From positions 1 to 64,000 of the forward strand of contig DASZRT010000136.1 of the NCBI GenBank assembly GCA_035549075.1: a DNA stretch of 64,000 nucleotides, written 5' to 3'. A model generated the notes under the pieces. It saw only the letters and a program-made list of their open reading frames with translations, was not told the origin of the DNA and searched no databases. Origin of the DNA: DASZFV01 sp035549075 (lineage in GTDB: Bacteria; Myxococcota_A; Polyangia; Fen-1088). The number at the start of each line of letters is the position of its first letter. Position 1 is the first letter of the stretch. Below are positions 42,173-50,368 of this stretch, piece after piece. Both the position numbers and the translations under genes were made by a program.

Positions 42173-42198
42173 CGCGGAGAGGCTCGCCTCTCCCGCGC
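42172..42198 (+). terminator. Hairpin overlapping the stop codon of the response regulator gene
   Basis: GCGCGGAGAGG (42172-42182), a CTCG loop and CCTCTCCCGCGC (42187-42198) form an 11-bp stem with one bulged C. No T-run follows. It separates the kinase-regulator transcript from the efflux operon. Confidence 0.5.
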
Positions 42199-42205
42199 TC
42201 CCGTC

Positions 42206-42261
42206 TTCGAATCGGCGATTCGAAAGAAGCTTTCGAGCGGTCGTAAGAAACTTTCGGGCGG
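42206..42261. promoter_or_regulatory. Inverted and direct repeats, candidate enhancer sites for the regulator
   Basis: Two 17-bp direct repeats, AAGAAGCTTTCGAGCGG (42224-42240) and AAGAAACTTTCGGGCGG (42245-42261), match at 15 positions and are 21 bp apart, two helical turns. The first overlaps GAAAG-AAG-CTTTC (42222-42234). An 8-bp inverted repeat TTCGAATC-GGC-GATTCGAA lies at 42206-42224. They are 75-130 bp upstream of the predicted start near 42335, the normal range for a sigma-54 enhancer. Confidence 0.6.
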
Positions 42262-42307
42262 CGCGGGCGATGTCCAAGCGAACCCCGCATGTTTCCACCG
42301 CGTAAAT

Positions 42308-42324
42308 GCGGCACGGGCGTTGCT
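42308..42324 (+). promoter_or_regulatory. Predicted sigma-54 (-24/-12) promoter of the RND efflux operon
   Basis: GCGGCACGGGCGTTGCT fits YTGGCACGRNNNTTGCW with two mismatches at the 5' end and exact GG-N10-GC spacing. Start near 42335 leaves a 53-base leader before the ATG at 42388. This supports that ATG over an in-frame start at 42289, which lies upstream of the promoter. Confidence 0.7.
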
Positions 42325-42387
42325 AGTGACGTTGCTACCGACGACCCCGGCCTTCGTCTAAATACCGCTTCCAGGCTTCGCCCCCCG

Positions 42388-45300
42388 ATGCTCAACAAGC
42401 TGATCGACCTCGCCGTTCACCGGCGCGTGCTGACCCTCGTCGCGACCGTCGCGTTCGCGATCTTCGGCGTCGTGACCTTCACGAAGCTCAAGATCGAGGC
42501 CTTCCCGGATGTCACCAACGTCCAGGTCATGGTCATCACCCTCTACCCGGGCCAGGCCGCGGAAGAGGTCGAAAAGCAGGTGACGATCCCGGTCGAGCGC
42601 GCGCTCACGGGCGTGCCACGCGTGCTGATTCAGCGCTCGATCACGTCGTTCGGCCTGTCGCAGGTCGTGCTGACGTTCGAAGACGACGTCGACATCTATT
42701 GGGCGCGCCAGCAGGTCGCCGAGCGGCTGCCCGAGGCCGACGTGCCCGACAACATCGAGCCGCACCTCGGCCCGAACGACACGCCCGTCGGGCAGGTCTA
42801 CCAGTACACGCTCGAGAGCGACCACCACACGCCCAGCGAATTGCGCAGCTGGCAGGACTGGGTCGTCTCGAAGCAGCTCATGCGCGCGCCCGGCGTCGCG
42901 GACGTCGTGAGCTTCGGCGGCTTTCAGAAGGAGTACCACGTCCTCGCCGACCCGGGCCGCCTGCGCAACGACGGCCTCTCGCTCAAGGACCTCATCGAGG
43001 CCGTTTCGTCGTCGAACGGCGCGACGTCGGGCGGTTACCTTCGCCACGGCGAGTCCGAGTTCGTCGTGCGCGGGCGCGGCTACCTCAAAACGCCGCGCGA
43101 CATCGAGAAGGTCGTCGTGCGCGCGACGAACGGCACGCCCGTGCTGGTCGGCAACGTCGCCAAGGTGATGGAGGCGTACACGCCGCGCCGAGGCGCCGTC
43201 GCGCGCGGCGCCGACATCGACTCGATCGAGGGCACGATCTTGCTCCGCCGCGGCGAGAACCCGAAGGACGTGCTCGACGGCATCCACGCCGCCGTCGATC
43301 GCATCAACAAGGACATCCTGCCGCCCGGCATGAAGATCGTGCCGTTCTATGACCGCACGCACCTCGTCGACACGACGCTCAAGACCGTCTCGCACAACAT
43401 GATCGAGGGCGTCGTCCTCGTGTCGGCCGTGCTGTGGCTGTTCTTGCGCGCGTTCTCGGGGTCGTTCGCCGTCGCCGTGACGATGCCGCTCGCGCTGCTG
43501 TCGGCGTTCGTGGGGCTGCACTACGCGGGTGTGCCGGCGAACCTGCTCTCGATGGGGGCGATCGACTTCGGCATCTTGCTCGACGGCGCCGTCATCATGG
43601 TCGAGAACGCCTACCGGCATTTGTCCGAGGAGCAGCCGCCGCCCAATCAAGTGCCCGAGGTCGTCGCGCGCGCCGCGAAGGAGGTCGTGCGGCCGACGCT
43701 GTTCTCGATGTCGATCATCGCGGCGGCGATGATGCCGATCTTCACGCTCGAGCGCGTCGAGGGCCGCATCTTCCGTCCGGTCGCGCTCACCTACGCGTTC
43801 GCGCTCCTCGGCGCGCTGTTCTTCACGTTGACGACGGTGCCGGCGCTGACGACGGTGCTGCTCAAGAACCGGAAGGTCAGCGAGACCGAACCGGGCTTCC
43901 TCGTCTGGATGCGCGAGCGCTACCTCACGACGCTGCGCGCGGCGCTGCACCACCCGTGGGCGCCCCCGCTCGTGGGTGGCGTCATGCTCATGGGCGCCGT
44001 CATGCTGCTGCCGCGCCTCGGCGCCGAGTTCCTGCCGCAGATGAACGAGGGCGACATCCACGTCACCGTGACGATGCCGAGCGCCGTGTCGCTCGAGCGC
44101 GGCGCCGAGGTCTTGCGCGGCGTGCGCCTCACGCTGCTGAAGTTCCCCGAGGTCAAGGACGTGCTCACGGAGCAGGGCCACCCCGAGGACGGCACCGACG
44201 ACGAGGCGCCGAACCAGGCCGAGACGTTCGTCATCATGAAGCCCGAGTCCGAGTGGACGCGCGGCAAGAAGAAGGACGAGATCGTCGAAGAGATGAGGGC
44301 CGAGCTCGAGAAGCGCCCCGGCGTCGTCTACAACTTCAGCCAGCCGATCAAGGATCGCGTCGAGGAGTCGATCTCGGGCATCCGCGGGCAGATCGTCGTG
44401 AAGATCTACGGCGAAGACCTCAACTACATGCACGACAAGCTCGAGGACGTCGACCGGATCCTCACGTCGCTCCGCGGCGCGCGCGACGTCGAGATCTACC
44501 GCGCCGGCAGCGCGCAGCACATCGTCGCCGACATCGATCGCGACGCGACCTCGCGTTACGGCGTGCCCGTGCGCGACGTCGAGGACACCTTGGAGACGGC
44601 CTACGGTGGCCGCGTCGCGACGACGATCTGGGAGGGCGAGCGGCGGGTCGACGTGCGCGTGAAGCAGCCCGTGCCGATCGAAGGCGACGCCTCGGCCGTG
44701 GGCCGGCTCGAGGTGCCCGTGAACGACCACACGCGCGTGCCGCTCGCGTCGCTCGCCGACATCCACATCGACAAGGGCCGCACGCAGATCAACCGCGAGC
44801 AGGGCGGACGGTTCCTCGCCATCAAGTGCAACATCGAGGGCCGCGACATGGGCACCTTCGTCGACGAGGCGCAGGCGCGCGTGAAGAAAGAGCTCAAGCT
44901 CGACGAGGGCTACTACATGACCTGGGGCGGCGAGTTCGAGAACCAGCGCAGGGCCATGAAGCGCCTCGAGGTCATCGTCCCAGTGTCGATCCTCGCGATC
45001 TTCGCGCTGCTGTACCTCACGTTCCAGGCGGCGCTGCCGGCGTTCGTCGTGCTCATGGTCGTGCCGTTCGCGACGGTCGGCGGCGTGTTCGCGCTGTACC
45101 TGACGCACACGGTGCTGTCGGTGTCGGCGGCGGTCGGGTTCATCACACTGTTCGGCGTCGCCGTCATGGACGGCGTCTTGTTGATTACCTACGTGCGGCA
45201 GGCGCGTGACCGTTCACCCGACAGCGAAGAGGCGATCCTCGACGCCGTCGCGCACCGGCTGCGGCCCGTCTTGATGACGGCGCTGCTGGCGTCGCTGGGC

Positions 45301-45492
45301 CTGTTGCCGGCGGCGATGTCGCACGCGATCGGCTCGGACACGCAGCGGCCGTTCGCGATCGTCATCATCGGTGGCCTCATGTCGTCGACGCTGCTGACGA
45401 TGCTGCTGCTGCCAACCCTCTACAAGCTGGTCGAGGGCTGGTTCGGCTTCGGGCGCAGGCAGCGGCACATGCTGCGATTGGAGATGAAGTGA
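42388..45492 (+). CDS. Heavy-metal efflux RND transporter (CzcA family)
   Basis: The protein has 1034 residues. MLNKLIDLAVHRRVLTLVAT is a standard CzcA-type start. The fourth membrane helix carries DFGILLDGAVIMVEN (Asp393, Asp399, Glu406), matching the DFGX3DGAX3VEN signature of the HME-1 subgroup that exports Co, Zn and Cd. The usual twelve membrane helices and two large periplasmic loops are present, and the length is normal. It works as the inner-membrane proton-driven pump with the next two gene products. It is controlled by the predicted sigma-54 promoter and upstream repeats. The metal choice rests on that one motif, so Cu or Ag cannot be fully excluded. Confidence 0.92.
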   Translation: MLNKLIDLAVHRRVLTLVATVAFAIFGVVTFTKLKIEAFPDVTNVQVMVITLYPGQAAEEVEKQVTIPVERALTGVPRVLIQRSITSFGLSQVVLTFEDDVDIYWARQQVAERLPEADVPDNIEPHLGPNDTPVGQVYQYTLESDHHTPSELRSWQDWVVSKQLMRAPGVADVVSFGGFQKEYHVLADPGRLRNDGLSLKDLIEAVSSSNGATSGGYLRHGESEFVVRGRGYLKTPRDIEKVVVRATNGTPVLVGNVAKVMEAYTPRRGAVARGADIDSIEGTILLRRGENPKDVLDGIHAAVDRINKDILPPGMKIVPFYDRTHLVDTTLKTVSHNMIEGVVLVSAVLWLFLRAFSGSFAVAVTMPLALLSAFVGLHYAGVPANLLSMGAIDFGILLDGAVIMVENAYRHLSEEQPPPNQVPEVVARAAKEVVRPTLFSMSIIAAAMMPIFTLERVEGRIFRPVALTYAFALLGALFFTLTTVPALTTVLLKNRKVSETEPGFLVWMRERYLTTLRAALHHPWAPPLVGGVMLMGAVMLLPRLGAEFLPQMNEGDIHVTVTMPSAVSLERGAEVLRGVRLTLLKFPEVKDVLTEQGHPEDGTDDEAPNQAETFVIMKPESEWTRGKKKDEIVEEMRAELEKRPGVVYNFSQPIKDRVEESISGIRGQIVVKIYGEDLNYMHDKLEDVDRILTSLRGARDVEIYRAGSAQHIVADIDRDATSRYGVPVRDVEDTLETAYGGRVATTIWEGERRVDVRVKQPVPIEGDASAVGRLEVPVNDHTRVPLASLADIHIDKGRTQINREQGGRFLAIKCNIEGRDMGTFVDEAQARVKKELKLDEGYYMTWGGEFENQRRAMKRLEVIVPVSILAIFALLYLTFQAALPAFVVLMVVPFATVGGVFALYLTHTVLSVSAAVGFITLFGVAVMDGVLLITYVRQARDRSPDSEEAILDAVAHRLRPVLMTALLASLGLLPAAMSHAIGSDTQRPFAIVIIGGLMSSTLLTMLLLPTLYKLVEGWFGFGRRQRHMLRLEMK

Positions 45493-46901
45493 AGGCGCGA
45501 CGGAGGTTGTTGGTTGCGCTGGCTGTGGCGGCGCTCGCGCCCGCGGCGGCGCACGCCGACGGGCTCACGCAGGAGCAAGCCGTCGCGATCGCGCTCAAGC
45601 GGAGCCGCGACGCCATCGCGGCGCGGCTCGAGATCGAGGGCGCCGAGCTCGACGTCGTCGCGGCGCGCGTCTACCCGAACCCGACGTTCTCGTACGAGAT
45701 GGGCAACCTCGTGCTCGGCAAGGGCAACCCGCAGGGCGGGGCGGCCAACCCTGGGTTCTTCGACCAGCCCATTCAGCAGTTCGGCCTCTCGCAGACGCTG
45801 GACCTGTGGTCGAAGCGCGGCGCGCGCGAGAGCGTGGCCTCGGCGGGCGTCGATCGGCGGCGGTTGCTGACCGAGGACGCGCTCCGCGAGATCGCCTACG
45901 CCGTGCGTTCGGCCTTCGCCGACGTCGTGCGCGAGCAGAGCGAGCGCGATCTCGCGCGCGAGGTCGCGGGCCGTTACGCCGAGACGGTGCGGCTGTCTCA
46001 GGCGCGCTTCAAGGCGGGCGACATCTCCGAGGCCGAGCTGCGCAAGATCGAGCTCGAGGCGATCCGCTACGAGAACGCCGTCATCGACGCCGACATGCAG
46101 TGGGACGTCGCGCGCCAGGCGCTCGCGGCGCTCATGGGCCTCGGATCGGCGCGCGAGCTGCCGGGCGAGCGCGTCGACGACAGCGCGGCGCGGCCGACCT
46201 TCGACGTCGAGAAGCTCACCAACGAGGCGCTCACGAGGCGGCCCGACCTGCGCGCCGCCGGCGCGGCCCACGCCATTGCCGAGGCCGAGGTCAAAGCGGC
46301 GCGGCGCGAGATCTACCCGGATCTCACGCTCGGCGCGACGTACACGCACGATTCGTTCACGATCTCGGGCGACAACCCGGACTCGCTCGGCTTCGGCGTG
46401 TCGCTGCCGCTGCCGGTGTTCGATCGCAACAAGGCGGGCCTCGGCCGCGCGCGGCTGGACGTCAAGCGCGCCGACAACGACAGGGAGCGCTTGCGCCTCG
46501 CCGTCGCGCACGACGTGGCCGACGCCGTCCGCAAGGCGGCGCGCGCGCAGTCGTTGCTGCGCATCTTCGAGGGCAGCGCGACGCCGCCGGGCGAAGCGCC
46601 GCCGGCCGCGCCCGCGCCCAACTCGACGTCGGCCGCGGGCCCGCCCGCCGCGGCCGCGACGTCGCCCGTCGCGAGCGGCCAGGTCGACGTGCGCAACGCG
46701 GGTGGCATGCTCGCGCGCGCCGAGGCCGCGCTGCGCGTCGCCGAGAAATCGTACAAAGCGGGCGCCGCCTCGCTGCTCGATCTGCTCGAGGCGCAGCGCA
46801 CGAACCTCGACACGCGCGCCGAGTACCTGCGCGTGCTCTATGACTACCGCCAAGCCGTCGTGGACGTCACCCACGCCGTAGGAGAGGGAGCCGTTCCATG
46901 A
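45489..46901 (+). CDS. Outer-membrane efflux protein (TolC/CzcC family)
   Basis: The protein has 470 residues. GTG overlaps the stop of the pump gene (GTGA). A signal peptide (about 1-23, AHA) precedes the duplicated outer-membrane factor fold: long helices with LTQEQAVAIALKRS, RYAETVRLSQARFKAGDISE in the first half and LARAEAALRVAEKSYKAG plus a SLLDLLEAQR block in the second, and strand segments such as FSYEMGNLVL and LGFGVSLPLPVFDRNKAGL. It has no lipobox. An inserted Pro/Ala/Ser-rich loop of about 45 residues (about 365-410) lies before the last helices, an unusual feature. It forms the exit duct with the pump and adaptor. Confidence 0.9.
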   Translation: MKARRRLLVALAVAALAPAAAHADGLTQEQAVAIALKRSRDAIAARLEIEGAELDVVAARVYPNPTFSYEMGNLVLGKGNPQGGAANPGFFDQPIQQFGLSQTLDLWSKRGARESVASAGVDRRRLLTEDALREIAYAVRSAFADVVREQSERDLAREVAGRYAETVRLSQARFKAGDISEAELRKIELEAIRYENAVIDADMQWDVARQALAALMGLGSARELPGERVDDSAARPTFDVEKLTNEALTRRPDLRAAGAAHAIAEAEVKAARREIYPDLTLGATYTHDSFTISGDNPDSLGFGVSLPLPVFDRNKAGLGRARLDVKRADNDRERLRLAVAHDVADAVRKAARAQSLLRIFEGSATPPGEAPPAAPAPNSTSAAGPPAAAATSPVASGQVDVRNAGGMLARAEAALRVAEKSYKAGAASLLDLLEAQRTNLDTRAEYLRVLYDYRQAVVDVTHAVGEGAVP

Positions 46902-48025
46902 ACGCGTCACGATCACTGTTGCTCGCTGCGGCGCTCGCCGCCGCGTCCGCTTGCTCGAAGAGCCACGGCGAAGAGCCGGCCGAGAAGGCGGGCGGCGAGG
47001 GCACGAAGGACTTCGTTCGCCTCGACCCGGGCAGCGCGCCGCACGACTTCGTCAAGGTCGAGCCCGTCGTCGAGTCGGCGGCGGCGACGTCGGTCTCGCT
47101 CCCGGGCCGCGTGGGCTTCGACGAGGACCACACGCAGCGCGTGGCCTCGCCCATCGACGGGCGCGCGACGGGCATCCCCGCGAAGCTCGGCGACAAGGTG
47201 CGCGCGGGTCAGCCGCTCGTCGAGCTGTCGTCGCCCAACGTCGGCCAGCTGCAGGCCGACCTGCAGAAGGCCGCGTCGGATCTCGCCGTCGCCGACAAGG
47301 CCGTCGAGCGCGCGCACAAGCTGCAGGCCGAGGGCGCGATCGCCGACAAGGAGGTCACGCAGGCCGAGAGCGACCAGAAGAAGGCGCGCTCGGACCAGGC
47401 GCGCGCGGCCGCGCAGCTGAAGTCGCTCGGCGTCTCGGCGTCGGATCCGGCCGTCAACGTCGCGCTGCGCGCGCAGATCCCCGGCGTCGTCGTCGAGCGC
47501 AACGTGCTCGTGGGCCAGGAGGTCCGCGCCGATCAGGCGTCGCCGCTCATCACGATCAGCAACCTCGACACCGTGTGGGTGCAGGCCGACGCCTACGAGC
47601 AGGACTTGTCGCTCGTCGCCGAGGGCGACATGGTCACGATTCGCGTGCCGGCGTACCCGGGCGAGACGTTCACGGGCAAGGTCGGTCACGTCGGCGACGT
47701 CGTCGATCCGGGCACGCGCACCGTGAAGGTCCGCTGCGTCGTCGACAACAAGGCGCACAAGCTCAAGCCCGAGATGTTCGCCAAGGTCGACGTGCAGAAC
47801 GCCGGCGGCCACAAGCTCGTGATGGTGTCGGCCAAGGCCGTGCTCAGCGAGGGCGACAAGTCGATCGTCATCGTCGCGACCGAGAACGACGTCTTCCGCT
47901 CTCGCCGCGTCGAGGTCGGCCCGGAGACCGACGGCCAGGTGCGCGTGCTGTCGGGCCTGCGCCCCGGCGAGAAGATCGTCACCGATGGCGCGATCTTCAT
48001 CAAGCGCGAGCTGGATTCGCAGTAG
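46898..48025 (+). CDS. Membrane fusion (adaptor) lipoprotein of the RND metal efflux system (CzcB family)
   Basis: The protein has 375 residues. Its ATG overlaps the stop of the outer-membrane gene (ATGA). The signal ends at ASAC with Cys19, a likely lipid anchor. The adaptor order is visible: barrel-sandwich halves (about 85-115, ATGIPAKLGDKVRAGQPLVE, and about 185-205, IPGVVVERNVLVGQEV), the alpha hairpin between them, a beta-barrel with VWVQADAYEQDLSLV, and a membrane-proximal end. It lacks the His-rich N-terminal metal domain of some CzcB proteins. It ends directly against a convergent small gene. Confidence 0.91.
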   Translation: MNASRSLLLAAALAAASACSKSHGEEPAEKAGGEGTKDFVRLDPGSAPHDFVKVEPVVESAAATSVSLPGRVGFDEDHTQRVASPIDGRATGIPAKLGDKVRAGQPLVELSSPNVGQLQADLQKAASDLAVADKAVERAHKLQAEGAIADKEVTQAESDQKKARSDQARAAAQLKSLGVSASDPAVNVALRAQIPGVVVERNVLVGQEVRADQASPLITISNLDTVWVQADAYEQDLSLVAEGDMVTIRVPAYPGETFTGKVGHVGDVVDPGTRTVKVRCVVDNKAHKLKPEMFAKVDVQNAGGHKLVMVSAKAVLSEGDKSIVIVATENDVFRSRRVEVGPETDGQVRVLSGLRPGEKIVTDGAIFIKRELDSQ

Positions 48026-48457
48026 CTACCGCGTCCCGTCGAACGCCACGGTCACCTGGCGCTTCGCCCCGTCGCAATCCGTCCGCGCGCCCTTCGACAA
48101 CCCGGCCCGCAAGCGGATCGGCCCCGCGAACGACATCACGACCGTCCCCGCCGCCGGATCCCGCTTCGTCTCCGTCTTCGTCCAACCGGCGGCGAGCAGC
48201 GCGTTCAGCACGCGGCCCGCGCCGCCCTCCGGGTCGGCGTCGTCCAGGCAGTACATCGCGCGCACGTCGTCGGCGTACGTCGCGGGTTCCCACGGGGCGA
48301 TGATGCGGCCGCCAGGGAAGGCGGGCATCTCGGCGGCGACCTCGTCGACGAGCGCGGCGCGGCGGCCTGCGGTGTGCTTCATGGCGAGGAACGAATAACC
48401 GCCGAGCCCGACGGAGATGACGAGCGTGGCGACGACGACGGCGCGACCGGCAGACAC
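48026..48457 (-). CDS. Hypothetical membrane-anchored protein
   Basis: The protein has 143 residues. One N-terminal helix (about 5-25, VVVATLVISVGLGGYSFLAM) is followed by a globular domain with two Cys (YCLDD, TDCDG) that could form a disulfide outside the cytoplasm. I do not recognise the family. Its stop abuts the adaptor gene stop on the other strand with no spacer. It lies 9 bases upstream of the 3' end of recD, transcribed in the same direction, so it may be the last gene of the recCBD transcript. Confidence 0.72.
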   Translation of the reverse strand: MSAGRAVVVATLVISVGLGGYSFLAMKHTAGRRAALVDEVAAEMPAFPGGRIIAPWEPATYADDVRAMYCLDDADPEGGAGRVLNALLAAGWTKTETKRDPAAGTVVMSFAGPIRLRAGLSKGARTDCDGAKRQVTVAFDGTR

Positions 48458-48466
48458 GCGCGGAGA

Positions 48467-50368
48467 CTACAGCAATCCGCCCGAAGCGCGAGCGACGCGC
48501 GCCGCGAGGCCCGAGGCGCGTTCGAGCGGCCGCGCGATCGCGAGGGCGAGGAGCTCGGGGCGTCCCACGACGACGGCCGAGAGGCGCGCGCGCGTGAGCG
48601 CGGTGTAGACGAGCTCGCGGCTCAGCAACGGCAGGTCGTGCTCGGGCAGCACGAGCGCGACGTGGTCGACCTCGGCGCCCTGCGCCTTGTGCACCGTGGT
48701 CGCGTAGGCGACGCGCAGGTCTTCGCGCAGAGCCTCGAACGAAAACGCGGCGAGGCTGCCCGCGCGCGGGAAGACGACGAGCCGCCGCGCTCCGTCCGTG
48801 CCGCGCGCGCGCACGACGACGCCCTGGTCGCCGTTGAAGAGGCCGCGGTCGTAGTCGTTGCGGGTCATGAGGACGGGCGTGCCGGGTGTGGGCGCGCCTT
48901 CTTCGGGCGGCGGCTCGCCGAGGACGACGGCGGCGCGGCGCGCGAGCGCGGCGTTGAGCGCCTCGGCGCTCGTGACGGCGCCCGCGTCGCGCGTGACGGC
49001 CAAGACGCGCCGCGCGCGGTGGTGCGCGAGCAGCGCCGCGAGCGCCGCCGCGTCGTCGGCCTCGAACGTCGCGCCGTCGACGACGCGGACTTCGCGAGTC
49101 GCGAGCGCGATCGACTCGGAAGTCGCGTAGACGCGCGCGCGGATCCACGAATCGGTGAACGCCGCGACGAGGCGGCGATCGGCGTGCGGCGGCGCGCCCG
49201 TGGGCGCGAGGCGCTCGAAGCCCGACCAGGCGAGCTCGTCGGGACGCGCGCGCGTCGGGCCGCCGAGCGCCGCCGCTTCCCCCGCGAGCACGGCGCGCGC
49301 GGCGGCGAGCACCGACGCGCCCTCGGGCGCGCGCGGATCTTGGCGGTGGCTCGTCTCGAGCCGCACGGCGCGCGCCGACAGCTCGCGGAACACGGCGCCC
49401 GCCGCGACCGAAGGCAGCTGGTCGGCGTCGCCGAAGAGCACGAGGCGCGTGCCGGGACGAATGGCGCGCGCGAGGCGCTCCATGAGGCCGAGATCGATCA
49501 TCGACGCCTCGTCGACGAGCACGGCCGCGTGGGGCAGGGGCGCGTTCTCATGGTGACGAAATTCGCCGCCACCCGCGGCGGAGCTCCCACCGCGAAAGCC
49601 GAGGAGCCGGTGCAACGTCTGGGGCTCGGGCGCGCCGCCTTCGACGCCGAGCGCCGCCAGCGACTCGGCGACGCGGTTCGCGGCGCGGCCCGTGGGCGCG
49701 GCGACGGCGATGTCGGCGGCGCCGAGCCCGAGGCGCATCAGGGCACGGACCACACCCACGAGCAGCGCCGTCTTTCCCGTGCCCGGCCCGCCGGTGATGA
49801 TCGTCAGCGGGCGCGCGAGCGCGGCGTCGAGCGCTGCGCGCTGGCCTTCGTCGAAGGCGCGTCCGGGCGGCGCCGCGATCGCCCGCGCGGCGGCGAGGTC
49901 GGCGGCCGCCACCAGCGCGAGCGGCGTCGCGACGTGGGCGGCGAGCCGGCGTGCGAGCCGCCCTTCGAGGGTCCAGTCGCGTTCGGCGTAGAGGAAGCCA
50001 TCGTCGACGAGGAACGGCTTGTAGTCGCCGGGGGCGCCCACGAGCGGCGCGAGCTCGACGGCGGGGCGAGAGAGCGTCGTCGCCAGGTGGCCCGCGGCCG
50101 CGCGCGCGCCGTCGTCGATCCCGAGGCGCGCGAGCTCGTCGCCGACGCGCGCGAGCGACAGCCGCGTCGCGCCGCGCCCGCGCGCGTCCTCGAGCGCGAG
50201 CACGACGAGCGCGAACGCCGCGCGCGCGTCCGGCGCGAGCCGCGGCGCCCACGACGCCGCCTCCTCGACGAGCGCGAGCGTCTCCTCGGAGACGTCGCCC
50301 GCGCGCGCCGTGGCGGCGACGTCGGCGGGCAGCGCGCGGCCCGGGCGCGCGACGGCGTCGGCGCTCAC
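48467..50368 (-). CDS. recD: RecBCD exonuclease V alpha subunit RecD
   Basis: The protein has 633 residues. GTG overlaps the recB stop (GTGA). It has Walker A TGGPGTGKT (Lys199), VLVDEASMIDLGLMERL, the GDADQLPSVAAG block and a terminal YATTVHKAQGAEVDHV/LVYTALTRAR helicase region. RecD is the 5'-3' motor of the RecBCD complex, which resects double-strand breaks until Chi. The length is similar to E. coli RecD (608). It is the last of the three rec genes here, the same order as in E. coli apart from the missing ptr. Confidence 0.95.
   Translation of the reverse strand: MSADAVARPGRALPADVAATARAGDVSEETLALVEEAASWAPRLAPDARAAFALVVLALEDARGRGATRLSLARVGDELARLGIDDGARAAAGHLATTLSRPAVELAPLVGAPGDYKPFLVDDGFLYAERDWTLEGRLARRLAAHVATPLALVAAADLAAARAIAAPPGRAFDEGQRAALDAALARPLTIITGGPGTGKTALLVGVVRALMRLGLGAADIAVAAPTGRAANRVAESLAALGVEGGAPEPQTLHRLLGFRGGSSAAGGGEFRHHENAPLPHAAVLVDEASMIDLGLMERLARAIRPGTRLVLFGDADQLPSVAAGAVFRELSARAVRLETSHRQDPRAPEGASVLAAARAVLAGEAAALGGPTRARPDELAWSGFERLAPTGAPPHADRRLVAAFTDSWIRARVYATSESIALATREVRVVDGATFEADDAAALAALLAHHRARRVLAVTRDAGAVTSAEALNAALARRAAVVLGEPPPEEGAPTPGTPVLMTRNDYDRGLFNGDQGVVVRARGTDGARRLVVFPRAGSLAAFSFEALREDLRVAYATTVHKAQGAEVDHVALVLPEHDLPLLSRELVYTALTRARLSAVVVGRPELLALAIARPLERASGLAARVARASGGLL

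Noticed and set aside
42201..42225. TTCGAATC-GGC-GATTCGAA as the T-arm of a tRNA
   Set aside because: No acceptor, D or anticodon stems can be drawn around it. It is better read as a regulatory or hairpin sequence.
42289..42387. Earlier in-frame ATG at 42289 for the RND pump
   Set aside because: It lies upstream of the predicted sigma-54 promoter at 42308-42324, and the extra 33 residues do not resemble CzcA starts.
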